From NCBI GenBank assembly GCA_028278345.1, contig JANQEL010000127.1:1-44220 (forward strand): a DNA stretch of 44,220 nucleotides, given 5' to 3'. Each line of letters begins with the position of its first letter. The stretch's first letter is position 1. Position numbers and translations under genes: made by a program. The notes beneath the pieces were generated by a model that was not told the DNA's origin, did not search any database, and saw nothing but the letters and a program-made list of their open reading frames with translations. Origin of the DNA: Myxococcota bacterium (GTDB lineage Bacteria; Myxococcota_A; UBA9160; UBA4427). Below are positions 1 through 10,400 of this stretch, piece by piece.

Positions 1-493
1 CTACTACCGCAACATCGGCGTGCGCTGCCTCGAGTACTACTACAAGCGATTCCACCCCTTCGACCAGGACGAAACCCTCGGGGTCGAAGAGGAGGTGAAG
101 TTCGACCTCGACGGAAACGGCGAGTACGCGATGCGCGGCGTGATCGATCGCATCGTCAAGCACGAAGACGGCGCGATCGAGATCCACGACTACAAGACGG
201 GCAAGTACATGCCGTCGCAGAAGGAACTCAACAACGACCGCCAGCTCGCCCTCTACCAGCTCGGCCTGCGCGACCGCTTCGGCCACGACCGCGAGTACCG
301 GCTGGTGTGGCACTACCTGCAGAAGCGCGAGTTCCGCACCTCGACGCGAACCAACGACCAGCTCGACACCCTGCGCGACGACACGATCGGCGTGATCAAC
401 GAGATCGAAGCGGCGAGCGCGTACCCCGTGCAGCGCAATCGCCTGTGCGACTGGTGCGAGTACAAGGACCGCTGCTTTGCCGAACATCCCTGA
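1..493 (+). CDS. PD-(D/E)XK (RecB-like) nuclease, C-terminal part
   Basis: The reading frame is open from base 2 and ends with TGA at 491-493, so the 5' part lies outside the window; an internal GTG at 20 is unlikely to be the true start. The visible part is the nuclease core of the RecB/Cas4-like PD-(D/E)XK superfamily. It has an Asp in GVIDRI, the metal-binding and catalytic string EIHDYKTGK (E-x-x-D-x-K) and the downstream helix motif QLALYQLG. The C-terminus has CDWCEYKDRC preceded by basic residues, the spacing used by [4Fe-4S]-stabilised members of the family. The likely role is DNA end processing or repair. Helicase domains cannot be judged because the N-terminus is missing. Its stop overlaps the longest possible frame of the next gene, so the two may be co-transcribed. 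Confidence 0.85.
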   Translation, partial: YYRNIGVRCLEYYYKRFHPFDQDETLGVEEEVKFDLDGNGEYAMRGVIDRIVKHEDGAIEIHDYKTGKYMPSQKELNNDRQLALYQLGLRDRFGHDREYRLVWHYLQKREFRTSTRTNDQLDTLRDDTIGVINEIEAASAYPVQRNRLCDWCEYKDRCFAEHP

Positions 494-509
494 GGGCGCG
501 ACGGTCGCG

Positions 510-926
510 ATGATCGAACACCGGGTGCCGTTCTTCGAAACGGATGCGATGCGGATCGTCCACCACGCCAACTACATCCGCTGGTTCGAACTCGCCCGCA
601 TCGAATGGCTCGACCGCTACGACGAGCCCTACAAGGACATCTACGAGCGCGACATCCACTACGCCACGACCCACGTGCACGCCGAATACGCGGCCAGCGC
701 GCGCTTCGACGACGTCGTCCAGATCCACACCTGGCTCGAGTGGGTGCGCGGCGCGTCGCTCTGCATGGCGTATTCGATCGACCGCGGGGACGATCACCTG
801 GTCAGCGGCTGGACCGAGCACGCCGCCGTGACCGGCGACGGCCGCGTGCGCCGCATCGGGAAGGAAAACCGCGAGCGCATGAAGAAGCACGCGCTCGCGA
901 CGCCCAGCATCGCGCCGCAGCGCTGA
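510..926 (+). CDS. Acyl-CoA thioesterase, 4HBT/YbgC family
   Basis: This is a single hotdog-fold domain of 138 residues, normal for YbgC/4-hydroxybenzoyl-CoA thioesterases. The N-terminal signature is intact: TDAMRIVHHANYIRWFELAR, with the catalytic-type Asp, the HH-N-Y helix start and the WFE-AR helix. Family members hydrolyse acyl-CoA thioesters in the cytoplasm, and the substrate cannot be read from sequence. I chose the ATG at 510 because the family homology begins just after it. A TTG at 477 would add 11 residues and overlap the nuclease stop. It is convergent with the DUF3467 gene, with 11 bp between stops. Confidence 0.85.
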   Translation: MIEHRVPFFETDAMRIVHHANYIRWFELARIEWLDRYDEPYKDIYERDIHYATTHVHAEYAASARFDDVVQIHTWLEWVRGASLCMAYSIDRGDDHLVSGWTEHAAVTGDGRVRRIGKENRERMKKHALATPSIAPQR

Positions 927-937
927 CGCGCGAAGCG

Positions 938-1252
938 CTACTGCTTCTTCACCTCGACGCCCAGGGGCCCGAACTTCTGCTCGTAGGCCGAAACCACGCC
1001 GCCGAGCAGGATGGCGAGGCGCTTCGCGGCGAAGGGGTTCAGGATGATGCGGTTGCTGAGGTGCACATCGACCTCCGCTTCGACGCCCTTCCAGCTCTGA
1101 TTCGTACCGAAGAGCAGGATGACCTCTTCGCGCGTGCTCGCAGCGTTGACGACGTTCGCGTACGTCGTCTCCATGTTGCTGTCGTCCCAGTTGACCCTGG
1201 GCTGCGCCTTGCCGACGTCCCCGTTGCCGTTTGCCTGCTTCTTCTCGGCCAT
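938..1252 (-). CDS. DUF3467 family protein
   Basis: This is a small 104-residue protein with the features of DUF3467: an early YANVVNAASTREEVILLFG strand pair, a central V-DVHLSNRIILNP segment and the helix FAAKRLAILLGGVVSAYEQKFG. The function of the family is unknown. The first 25 residues are Lys/Asn/Gly-rich and probably flexible. The start is the ATG at 1252, preceded by an AGGGG Shine-Dalgarno about 8-10 nt upstream; a much longer open frame continues upstream but is only antisense to the barrel gene. It lies 110 bp downstream of the outer-membrane protein on the same strand and may share its transcript. Confidence 0.75.
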   Translation of the reverse strand: MAEKKQANGNGDVGKAQPRVNWDDSNMETTYANVVNAASTREEVILLFGTNQSWKGVEAEVDVHLSNRIILNPFAAKRLAILLGGVVSAYEQKFGPLGVEVKKQ

Positions 1253-1362
1253 GTGCGATGTCCCCTGCAATGTGGCGTTCGCGGAACGCCTGGATGGAAG
1301 TGCGAAGTGAGTGCCATCGAACCGCGGAAGGTGACGGCGCTCGGCGGGTTGCAGCGGGAGCG

Positions 1363-2319
1363 TCAGAGCGGGATGTGGATGGAGAGCTTGAGGTTGGGCG
1401 CGGCGTCGTAGTCGAGCTTCTCGATCTTCTTGCCCTTCTCGCTTTCGAGCTTCAGGTAACCCTCGACGGCGGCACCTGCTTCGAGATCGATGCGTACGGG
1501 GCCGATGTTCTCGTTCAGCCAGGCGGACTTCGGCAGATAGGAGACGCGGCCGGCGGGCACCCAGGCGCGGTCCTCGCCGATCCCCTCGCTTCCGGTGCGG
1601 AAGACCGGTGGCGGCGGTGTGGTCGAAAGTGTCCGCTCCTTCAGGCGATAACGTTCGCGGCGAAACGACACGCCTGCCCCGATCTCGAATTGGTCGTTGA
1701 TCTGGTGGCTGACCTCGAACTTGCCACCCCGCGTGGTCCGGCTCGAAGCCGTCACCCGCCAGGCGTCGCGAGGCTGCCAGTCGAGGATCAGCACCGGCTG
1801 CAGCCAGAAGCCCTCTTCGATCTCGGCCACCCCCAGGATGCCGAGCCCGACCTTCAGGGTGTCGTCCACCTGCCATTCGGCGCCGATGTGGCCGCCCGGC
1901 TTGACGCCGTCCCCGCCGTCGGCGCCGTTCTCGATCGCCCCCTCCACCAGCGGGCCGGCAAAAAGGTTGATGTCTTCGCGCAGGCTGTACCCGACCATCG
2001 GGTTGATGCGAAGGACGTGGATCGTGTTCCAGGGCTTGAAGCGGGTGCCGTCGATCGTGGGGCGACTCGAATACTCGTAGGCCACCCCGTGATACCCCAC
2101 GAGGGTCCGCACGTGGATGTCATCTGTCGCGCGCACGACGATTTCACCGCGCGCATAGCCGCCGCGGACGTCCAATTTGCCGTCGTCCTCGAAGTCGGCG
2201 TTGAACTGGTTGATGAAACCGACTTCACCCCACGAACGCGGCGTCTCTGCGGCGGCCGGCAACACGGCGGCAAGTACGAAGCCCAAGATCGTGACATGGA
2301 GGCACAACGAAAAACGCAC
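1363..2319 (-). CDS. Outer-membrane beta-barrel-like protein, function unknown
   Basis: I see a Sec signal peptide (FSLCLHVTILGFVLAAVLPAAAE, cleavage likely after AAA), then about 290 residues of alternating polar/hydrophobic strands with turns rich in Asp, Gly and Asn. This is the pattern of an outer-membrane barrel: repeated strands such as VGYHGVAYEY, HIGAEWQV, KVGLGILGVAEI and WRVTASSRTT. I do not recognise a specific porin or transporter family. The GTG at 2319 was chosen because it starts directly before the signal peptide. The open frame continues to 2511, but the extra 64 residues look non-coding (Ser/Arg-rich, no motif), and no strong ribosome site was seen. It is divergent from the tolC-like gene. 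Confidence 0.65.
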   Translation of the reverse strand: MRFSLCLHVTILGFVLAAVLPAAAETPRSWGEVGFINQFNADFEDDGKLDVRGGYARGEIVVRATDDIHVRTLVGYHGVAYEYSSRPTIDGTRFKPWNTIHVLRINPMVGYSLREDINLFAGPLVEGAIENGADGGDGVKPGGHIGAEWQVDDTLKVGLGILGVAEIEEGFWLQPVLILDWQPRDAWRVTASSRTTRGGKFEVSHQINDQFEIGAGVSFRRERYRLKERTLSTTPPPPVFRTGSEGIGEDRAWVPAGRVSYLPKSAWLNENIGPVRIDLEAGAAVEGYLKLESEKGKKIEKLDYDAAPNLKLSIHIPL

Positions 2320-2764
2320 GCGCGTGGGCCGCGTGTGGGAGGCGAGACCCGGGTCGGAAGCCCTCGTTCGCCACCTCTCTCGACTCGCACGTTGAGGTAG
2401 ACATGAGTTGCCGGTGAAAGTCGATTTCTGTGACATAGACGAGCTACCTGCCAAAGGGCTTTGAGGGACGGAAGAGCGGAGGCTTCCGCAGAAGGCACGC
2501 GCAAGATCCATGAGTGTTTGGGATACTACTTGCGATCAACCCTCAAATAGAACAAAAATCCGGATAGGCAAGGAATCGTTTTGCCGGCAATGGCAGAGCG
2601 AACGCAAGAGAGTTCCTGACAAGCAGCACGACGATGTTGCGGTGAGCACCGCGCACTGACCTGCGCGTTCGCCGCACGCAATCGGGTTTCGACCGCCGGG
2701 TGCGCCCCCCAACCCGGTCACACGGTGGTTTCGAACGCGACAACCACCAGGTCGGAAGGTGTGC
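2320..2764. other. Divergent intergenic region with A/T-richer core
   Basis: These 445 bp separate the minus-strand barrel gene from the plus-strand tolC-like gene and must hold promoters for both. The stretch around 2525-2590 is visibly richer in A and T than its surroundings (for example AAATAGAACAAAAATCC), which suits a promoter region. I could not identify a convincing -35/-10 pair. The last 70 bp contain two small perfect hairpins, listed separately. I see no gene in this region. Confidence 0.5.
2696..2748 (+). promoter_or_regulatory. Two tandem hairpins in the tolC-like leader
   Basis: Two perfect inverted repeats follow one another just before the ribosome site. CCGGGT (2696-2701) pairs with ACCCGG (2712-2717) around a 10-nt loop. 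GGTGGTT (2724-2730) pairs with AACCACC (2742-2748) around an 11-nt loop. The second stem ends 5 nt before the GGAAGG Shine-Dalgarno at 2754-2759. The position suggests an mRNA leader element affecting translation or stability of the operon's first gene. Stems this short also occur by chance in GC-rich DNA, and no known riboswitch was recognised. Confidence 0.3.
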
Positions 2765-4165
2765 ATGACAGCGCAGATCGTTCTCTCTTTCCTGCTGCCC
2801 GCGGGTAGCGCGCCTCGCGCCCGGCGTCTCTCGGGTGCGGTGTTCTTCGGCGTTCTCGCGTCGGGCCTGCTGCAGGCCGCCCCGGCCCAAGCCCGCGACC
2901 TGCTCGAGACCTTCGAGCTGGCGAAGACCAACGACCCGACCTTCCAGGCCGCCACCCACGAGCAGCTCGCCGAAGAGAGTTCCCTGCGCATCGCGTGGTC
3001 GAACCTGTTGCCCACGATCACCGGCGAGGCCAGCTACGCGAAGGACAAACAACAGGTCCAGAGCAGCGACAACGACGTCTTCGCCGTCGGTTCGACCACC
3101 TACCCGATCAAGACCTACGGCGCCTCGCTGACCCAGCCCATCTTCCGCATGACTGAGTGGGCCGAGGTCTCCCAGGCCCGCGCCACCGTGAAGGAATCCG
3201 CGGCCCGACTCGACGCGGCGTACCAGGACCTGATCTTCCGCTCCGCAAAGGCCTACCTCGGCGTGCTCGAGATGAAGGCTCTCCTCGACCTGCGAAGGGC
3301 CGAACGCGCGTCGCTCCAGGAGCAGGCCGAGCACCAACAGCGCCGGCTCGACTCGGGTCTCGGCACCGCACCCGATGTCTACGAAGCGGAAGCGCGTGCG
3401 GCGCTCGCGAGTGCCGACGAGGAGTACGCGGAGGCCGATCTCGAAGACGCGATCCAGGCGTTGGCCGAGATCACGGGGGAGATCGATACGTCACCGCGAC
3501 CTCTCGCCGAGAACATTCCCCTCGCATTGCCCGAGCCGGCGAATCCCGACCGGTGGGTGCAGCAGGCCATCGCGCGCAATCCCGACCTCGAAGCCCAGCG
3601 CCAGGCGGTCGTGGCTTCGGAGCGCGAGATCGATCGACAGCGCAGCGCCCATCTTCCCACCGTCGACTTCACCGCCTCGATCAACAATCGCGATACCGAT
3701 GGCTCGCTCTTTGGAGGCGGCTCCCAGGTCGAAACCAAGGAATACGGCATCAACGTAAACATCCCCTTCTTCGCGGGAGGGTCGGCAATCTTCAGCACCC
3801 AACGCGCGACCGACCTGAAGCGCCGCAACGAGCAGCGCCTCGTTCAGGAGCGTCGTGAAGTCGAGCGCTTGACTCGCAACGCGTTCCAGGTCGTGGGTTC
3901 CGCGGCGCGCCGTCTGGGTGCGCTGTCCCGGTCGGTCGAAGTGCAGGCCGAAGCCGTGGCCGCGCGCGAGAAGAGTGTGGACGCCGGCGTCGACACGGTG
4001 ATGAACGTGCTGAACGCCAAGCGCGAGTTCTACGAAGGCATGCGTGACTACACGAGCGCCCGATACACGTACGTCATCGCGGTGCTGGCGCTCGAACGGA
4101 ATGTCGGGGTGCTCGGGGTCGAAGACCTCGAGCGCGTATCGGAGTGGCTGAAGCCGGAAGATTGA
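2765..4165 (+). CDS. TolC-family outer-membrane export channel
   Basis: This 466-residue protein has the length and architecture of TolC/OEP family trimeric outer-membrane ducts. It has an N-terminal signal region ending near APAQA, then two homologous halves. Each half has long amphipathic helices (DLLETFELAKTNDPTFQAA at the start; RREVERLTRNAF in the second half) and a short barrel segment (TYGASLTQPIFRMTEWAE; EYGINVNIPFFAGG). The second-half motif VDAGVDTVMNVLNAKREFYE matches the TolC-type V-x-x-G-x-x-x-x-x-D/N-VL-A-RE pattern. The ATG at 2765 has GGAAGG six bases upstream. It precedes the giant protein by 96 bp and is the only outer-membrane exit pore in the window, so it probably serves the adaptors downstream. 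The signal region is unusually long, with two hydrophobic patches split by RARR. Confidence 0.9.
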   Translation: MTAQIVLSFLLPAGSAPRARRLSGAVFFGVLASGLLQAAPAQARDLLETFELAKTNDPTFQAATHEQLAEESSLRIAWSNLLPTITGEASYAKDKQQVQSSDNDVFAVGSTTYPIKTYGASLTQPIFRMTEWAEVSQARATVKESAARLDAAYQDLIFRSAKAYLGVLEMKALLDLRRAERASLQEQAEHQQRRLDSGLGTAPDVYEAEARAALASADEEYAEADLEDAIQALAEITGEIDTSPRPLAENIPLALPEPANPDRWVQQAIARNPDLEAQRQAVVASEREIDRQRSAHLPTVDFTASINNRDTDGSLFGGGSQVETKEYGINVNIPFFAGGSAIFSTQRATDLKRRNEQRLVQERREVERLTRNAFQVVGSAARRLGALSRSVEVQAEAVAAREKSVDAGVDTVMNVLNAKREFYEGMRDYTSARYTYVIAVLALERNVGVLGVEDLERVSEWLKPED

Positions 4166-4261
4166 AAATCGACGAAGGAAAACGGACCGTCGTGATCCAT
4201 GAGGGGTGATGCGCTCATAGCGGAAACAGCTGCAAGAGCTGAATAGTTGGAGAGCCGGAGA

Positions 4262-4441
4262 TTGGCTGAAGAGCGAAACGGATTGGAACGCTTGATCGGA
4301 CGCGTGAAGCGCGGTCTAGAGCGAACGCGTTCGGCCGTCGCCCGCGAGCGCGCCGCGAAGCAGCGTCGCGCGCCCGAGCCCCAACGCCAGCGCCCCTATC
4401 TCGAAGCCCTCGAACCCCGCGTGCTGCTCTCGGCGGACGTC
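4262..4441 (+). other. Basic leader with LEPR-XLL motif of the giant protein
   Basis: The first 45 residues are rich in Arg, Lys and Glu and look helical. They are followed by RPYLEALEPRVLLSADV, in which LEPR is at residues 50-53 and VLLSAD at 54-59. This is the LEPR-XLL signature known from giant exported proteins, and there is no long hydrophobic core as in a Sec signal. It probably directs targeting or processing; the receptor is unknown. Confidence 0.75.
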
Positions 4442-7400
4442 GGCCTCGTTCCCGACGCCCTGCTGGCGCCCCCGCCCGAATGCGTCGACACGCGGCTGCT
4501 CGTCGAGACCGCCGTGCACGACAATGTGCTGGTTCGCGAGCCGAGCAAGTTCGACAGCATCACGCGCGATCTGATGGCGAAGAAGCGCGCGGATCAGGTC
4601 ACGATCGTGGAGAGCGCCCCCGTCGATACTGCGACCGAGGCGGCTGAAGCAGATGCTTCGACCGATCCGCAGGAGAAGTCGGCCGACGTTGCACCCGAGG
4701 CCGATGCGGACGCAGACGCGACGACCCCCGAAGATCCGGACGCCGCCGCTCGGGCCCTGGGCAAGCGCGTCTGGCAGGCCGGCCTGATCGAGGAACTCGC
4801 GCAATCGACTTCGACCAGCCAGGTGATCGTCGTCGACGCGCGCATCCCCGAGGTCGATTCGCTCCTCGAGGCGCTGCTCGAAGGCGTGGGCGGCGATGTC
4901 GAAGCGGCGTGCGCGGACGAGGCGAAGATCGCGGCTTGCGTCAGCGAACCCGGAGTCGACGACGCGCCGTCCAACGATGAAGCGGGCAGTGACGCGAGCG
5001 AAGGTGCGAACCTCCTCCCTGCGCAGAGCGAGGAAGCGGCCGAGCCCTCCCGCGCAGAGAAGCTGGCGCGCGCCCTCGAAGCGCGCGGCGTCGCCGTGGT
5101 CGTGCTCGACGCGGGGCGCGACGGCCTCGAACAACTCGAAGAGATCGCCCGCGCCTATCAGGGCGTCGGCGCCATGCACGTGGTCTCCCACGGCGCGCGC
5201 GGCAGCCTCTCGCTCGGCAACTCGAAGGTCACGAGCGAGACCCTGCGCGCCCGCGCGGGCCTGCTCGCCGGCCTGCGGGACTCCCTCGGCGAGGACGGCG
5301 ACCTCCTTCTATATGGCTGCGACGTCGCAGACGGCGAGGTGGGCATCGAGTTCGTCACCACCCTGGCCGAACTCGCGGGCGTGGACGTGGCGGCTTCGAC
5401 CGATCTCACGGGTGCCGCGCACCTGGGCGGCGATTGGGATCTCGAGTTCGCGACGGGCGAGATCGAAACGCCCACCCTCGAGGCCACGGGCTTCGACGGT
5501 CTGCTCGGCGCGCTCACTCTTCCGCTCGGCACGACCTCCTTCGACGGCGAAGTGCGGATCTACTTCGACAACTCGGTCCCCGGCAGCGAGACCTGGCGGC
5601 TGGAGGTTTCAGGCGGCGGCGCCTTCATCAACAATGCCACGCCCCCACCGAACACCGAGTTCGATCTCCTCTCGGGCGAGGACGTCACCATCACCCTCGG
5701 CGACGACGTCGACACCATCACCCTCGACCTCGACTCTGCGAACGCCGCCGAGGACTTCACCGGAAACATCACCATCAACACCGTGGGCGGTGAGGACGTC
5801 ATCACCCTCGAGGGCGACGGCACCGCGTTTACCGGCACGGTCACCCTCTCGGGAGGTGACGACGCCGACAGCTACACCGTGGCCAACGGCTTCGACCCGG
5901 GGGCGCTCACTTCGATCACCCTCGGCGGTGGCAATGGTGGGGACACGTACGACCTCTCGAACGTCCCCGTCGACGGATCGGGCAACGTCGCGCTTTCCGA
6001 CCTCACCATCGAAGAGGCCGACAGCGGCGCGGGAGACGACGTCGTTCGCTACGCCGCGCCCGTCGCAGGCGACCTCCCGCTCTTCGTCGACAGCGATACC
6101 GGTCTTCCGAGCACACAGGCCGAACTCATCGAGCAAACCGAAACCGTCGCCGCAGGAACCCTCACCTCGGCCCAGGTGCAGTCGGTCCTGAACGGCCTCG
6201 AGGAGCTGAGCGACCAGCTCGTGAACCTCGGTTCGAGCGGCGAATTCGCCCTCGACCTCGCCGGCATTCGGGGAAACGTCGGCGTCACCCTCGGCGGGGC
6301 GATCGACCTCGACGACGTCCTCGATCAACTCATCCTCTACATCGAGGCCAACCGCGACGGGCTGACCACCGACACCCTGCGCGATCGCCTTGCGGCCTTC
6401 ACGCAGACCGATGTCGAGAACTTCGACCGCACCCTCTTCGGTGCGGTGATCGCTTCCACGAACCTCGACCACTCGGAGTTCGGCTTCACCCTCGAACTCG
6501 ACGACGACTCGTACTCCTTCGGCCTCGCCGCGCAGTCGAGCGTCACCATGGTCGGCGTCGCCCTGCGACACGCGAGCGGCAGTTCGACCAGCCTCACCTT
6601 CACCCGCGAATCCAACGACAACGCGACCCTCCGCCGCAGCGACGGCGGCTGGAAGGCCGACGGTTTCCGTGTCGGCCAAACGATCCGACTGAGCACCGAC
6701 CTCACCGAGGACACGGGCGACACGGGCGTGGTCGAGTTCGAGATCGAAGCCATCTCCGGCGACGATCGCGTCATCGTCCTGAAGGACAGCGAGGCCACGG
6801 GCACCCCCGCGCGGACCGACTTCGACAAGTTCCTCGACGATGACGACGACAACGCGAACGAACTGCCCTCCCGCCGCAACGTCTCGCTCAGCGATGGCAG
6901 CCAGATCTCGGTCGCTCGCACGCTGTTCGTGGAGGAAGGGGATCCCTCCTTCCGCGACGCCGGCTTCAACACGGGGCAGGCGATCGAGCTGATCGTGGGC
7001 GCGGGCACCGCGAGCGCGTTCACGATCGACGAGCTCTCCGAAGACGGTCGCGTGATCACCGTGAAGGAAGGCGAAACCCTCCCCTCCTTCACCCTCGGCA
7101 CCTCGGCGCAGATCACGGGGAAGACCTTCTCGTCGAATCAGTCGCTCAGCGACCTCGCCACGGAGATCAACGCGATCATCGGCGACAGCGACCTCAACGG
7201 CCGCGTCAAGGCAATCGTGACCGAGGTCTCGACGAGCGTGGGCTCGGAGACCGCCCGCCTCGGTTTCCAGGTGCTCGAAACCTCCGCCAGCGAGCTCACG
7301 CTGAAGGTCATCGACGTCGAGCCGGTGGGCAGCGAGCCGACGAGCTTCGAACTGATGGGCTTCGACCCGGACGTGGATCACGCGCCGGAGGGCCTCGCCG

Positions 7401-10400
7401 ACGAACTGACGGGCCTCGGCGATCTCGACGTACGCGTCTCGGGTCCGGCCTACCGCGTTTCGACCTTCAGCCTCGAACAACCGAGCACGGCGACGCTCAC
7501 GAACGTTTCGGGCACGGCACCGCCCTCGGAGACCTTCGACGCCAGCGCGAACGAGGGCGTGACCTTCAGCGTCGGCGAGAACGGCCGCGGCACCCTCACG
7601 CGCAACGACGGGGCGGACTGGGATTCGAGCTACGACGACAGCGTGATCGCCGTCAGCGGCACGAACTTCAACGACGGCACCTACGCCGTCGTCGATCGGG
7701 ACGGCTCGGTACTCACCCTCGAGCGCACCCTCACGGCGACGGGCACGGCCGGGAGCCGAACCCTCACGCGCACCGAGGGCAGCTGGTCGGATGACGGCTT
7801 CGCCGCAGGCGAAATCATCACCCTCGACACGGGCTCCGGCGCGATCGAAGCCACGATCGTTTCGATCGTCGACGACTTCAACCTCGAGATCGAGGGCACC
7901 GAAGCCGAGCTTCCCGCGGCCGACACCCCCTTCACCGCGACCATCCGACACCGCGACCCCGTCGAGCTCGTCTACGACGCGAACGAAAACACGTTCACCT
8001 ACAACTTCCGCTACGAAGGCGAGCGGGAGAGCCAGTTCAACGTCGATCTCGGAACCCTCGCCGCAGAAAAGGGCGTGGTCTTCGCGTCCGACGTCTCCGT
8101 CAAGCTGAACGCCACCTTCGAAGCGCAACTCAGCTTCACCGTCGATCTCGACGAGAACGGGGCCGGGGTCGCGGACGAAGACGCGACGACGTCGACGACA
8201 ACCCTCGAAGACCTCACGGTCGGCGCGAACGTCAATACGCCCGAAGCCCCGATCAGCGATCTCCCCACGAACGGGGCGAACTCCGACCTCGCGCGTTCGA
8301 TCTTCACGCGCAACATCGACCAGGGGAAGACCGCCGACATCGGCTTCCTCGGGGCCGAGGTTTCCGACGGCGACGAAAGCACCGGGCAGGACGGCTTCAT
8401 CGCCCTGCGCGCAACGCTCACGGGGAGCGGCACCGACGCCGACGCTTATGCCTCGGACAGCTTCCTCGCCCTCGACATCCCGATCCGCGTGAAGGAAGGG
8501 CTGGTCGGCCTGGGGAGCGACCTCACACCGAGCATCTCGTCGCTCAACCCGGTGAACGCCGACCCCGAGCTCGTCTTCGACACGGGAAGCGTCTTCGAAG
8601 GCCAGGACGCCCTCGGCGACGATCAACTCTTCCAGGGTTTCGACGGCGACGTCGAGCGCTTCGCGAACATCGATGCCCCCGGCTTCGTGCGGCTGCTGGG
8701 CGAGATCCGAACCGGCCTGCAACGCGTCAACGACAGCGATCTGCTGCGCCAGTTCGACGTGCCGCTGATCGAAGACGGCCTCGCGGCCCTCACCAACCTG
8801 GCAAACGTCTTCGGCAACGCGATCCTCTACGACGACGGGGGCGACGGCCTCGACCGCGACAACACCAACGCGCTGATCACCGATCTCAACAAGAAGCTCG
8901 AGGGCAGCGAACTCGAAGGGCTCGTGGAGTTCCGCGTCATCGAGGCGGAGCTCGGGGCTTCGAGCGAAGAAGAGCGCACCTTCGCCCTGGTCGCGATCGA
9001 TCGCACCGTCACCTCGCTCGGGGTCAGCAGTGTCACCGGCGATTCCTTCTTCGGGCTGCGCAACGCGACCAACGACTCGCGCGATTCGGAGACGGGGGCC
9101 CTCGAGATCAACGGCGAGGTCGCCTTCGACCCCGCGATGGGCCGGCTCACGAGCGACCAGAGCGCGACGATCTCGATCACCATCTCGGGCACCCGCACCG
9201 AAACCCTCGATATCTCGTTTTCGGTGGGCGACACGTCGAGCAACGCGATCGTCGGCAACGACACGCCGAAGCTCCTCGACGCCAACAACGCACCGACCTT
9301 CTCGACCGCCCAGGAACTCTCCCAGAAGCTGATCGAGCTGGCGATCGACGCGATCGGTCTCGAAGGCCTCTCCTTCGTCGACAACGAGCTGCTCTTCGAC
9401 ATGGAGCTCGAGTACGAACTCTTCGCGACCGAGTTCGACATCGACTTCGACCTCGATCTCGGCCCGGTGGGCGGCATCTCCACCGTGGGAAGTCCCAAGA
9501 TCAGCGTCAGCGGCGACGTCGGGTTCAGCATCCAATTCGGCATCGACCTCAGCGACAGCCCGAACGGCGCGGTGGGGATCACCGAGAGCACCCCACTCAC
9601 CGACCTGCGCGGCATCGACGAGCTGAGCGACCTGATCAAGACCGATCAGGCGGTCACGATCGGCGGCGACAGCCAGGTCGTGACGCTGAACCAACCCGAC
9701 CCCGATACGCCGGACGAAGAACTCATCGGCATCGAGCTCGACCTCGTGCGCATGGCGACGGATACCGAGCTCAGCTTCGGCTCGGTCGACTTCGTCGCGC
9801 CCTCCGCGGAACAGCTGGTCGGCGAAATCCTGCAGATCGTGGCGCCTTCGGGTTACCTCGTTCAGATCTATCAGGAACTGGACGGCGAAGACCGCCTCAC
9901 CGCGAATCACTTCCAGCAGCAGGCCCTGATCCTGCCGCGTCCGCGCCTCGACACCACCGATCCGCCCTTCCACGAGAACGTGATCGACGAGCCCTTCACC
10001 TTCTGGATCGCGGTCTACGAGGCCGACGGGCCGATCCCCACCGTCTCCGGGGGCATGCCCGACACGAGCGACCCCGCCTGGGTCGAGGTGACGGTGACGC
10101 CGCCCGACGGCGGTCTCGACGTCTCCGAACGCCGCGGCCGCAACCAGTACATCGCCCTGGTCGAGAGCGCGATCCGCAACGCGCAGTCGTCCGAGGTCTC
10201 CAACACGATCACCCGCACCACGGGCGACTGGCTCGACGAAGGCTTCGCCGTCGGGCAGATGATCGTGATCAACGGCGCGGGCACGAACAGCGGCCTCCAC
10301 GAGATCACGGCACTCACCGGCGACACGATCACCGTTCGGCAGGATCTCACCGCCACCTCCGCCCCCATCAACGGCGCCCAGGTCGAAGGCGCGGGCAAGA

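Noticed and set aside
2320..2511. Upstream extension of the barrel gene to a start at 2511.
   Set aside because: The signal peptide begins at 2319; the extra 64 residues lack motifs and would put the signal peptide internally.
4166..4261. Possible terminator or riboswitch between the tolC-like and giant genes.
   Set aside because: Only a 5-bp stem (CAGCT/AGCTG near 4227-4241) is visible, with no T-run and no known aptamer pattern; co-transcription remains possible.
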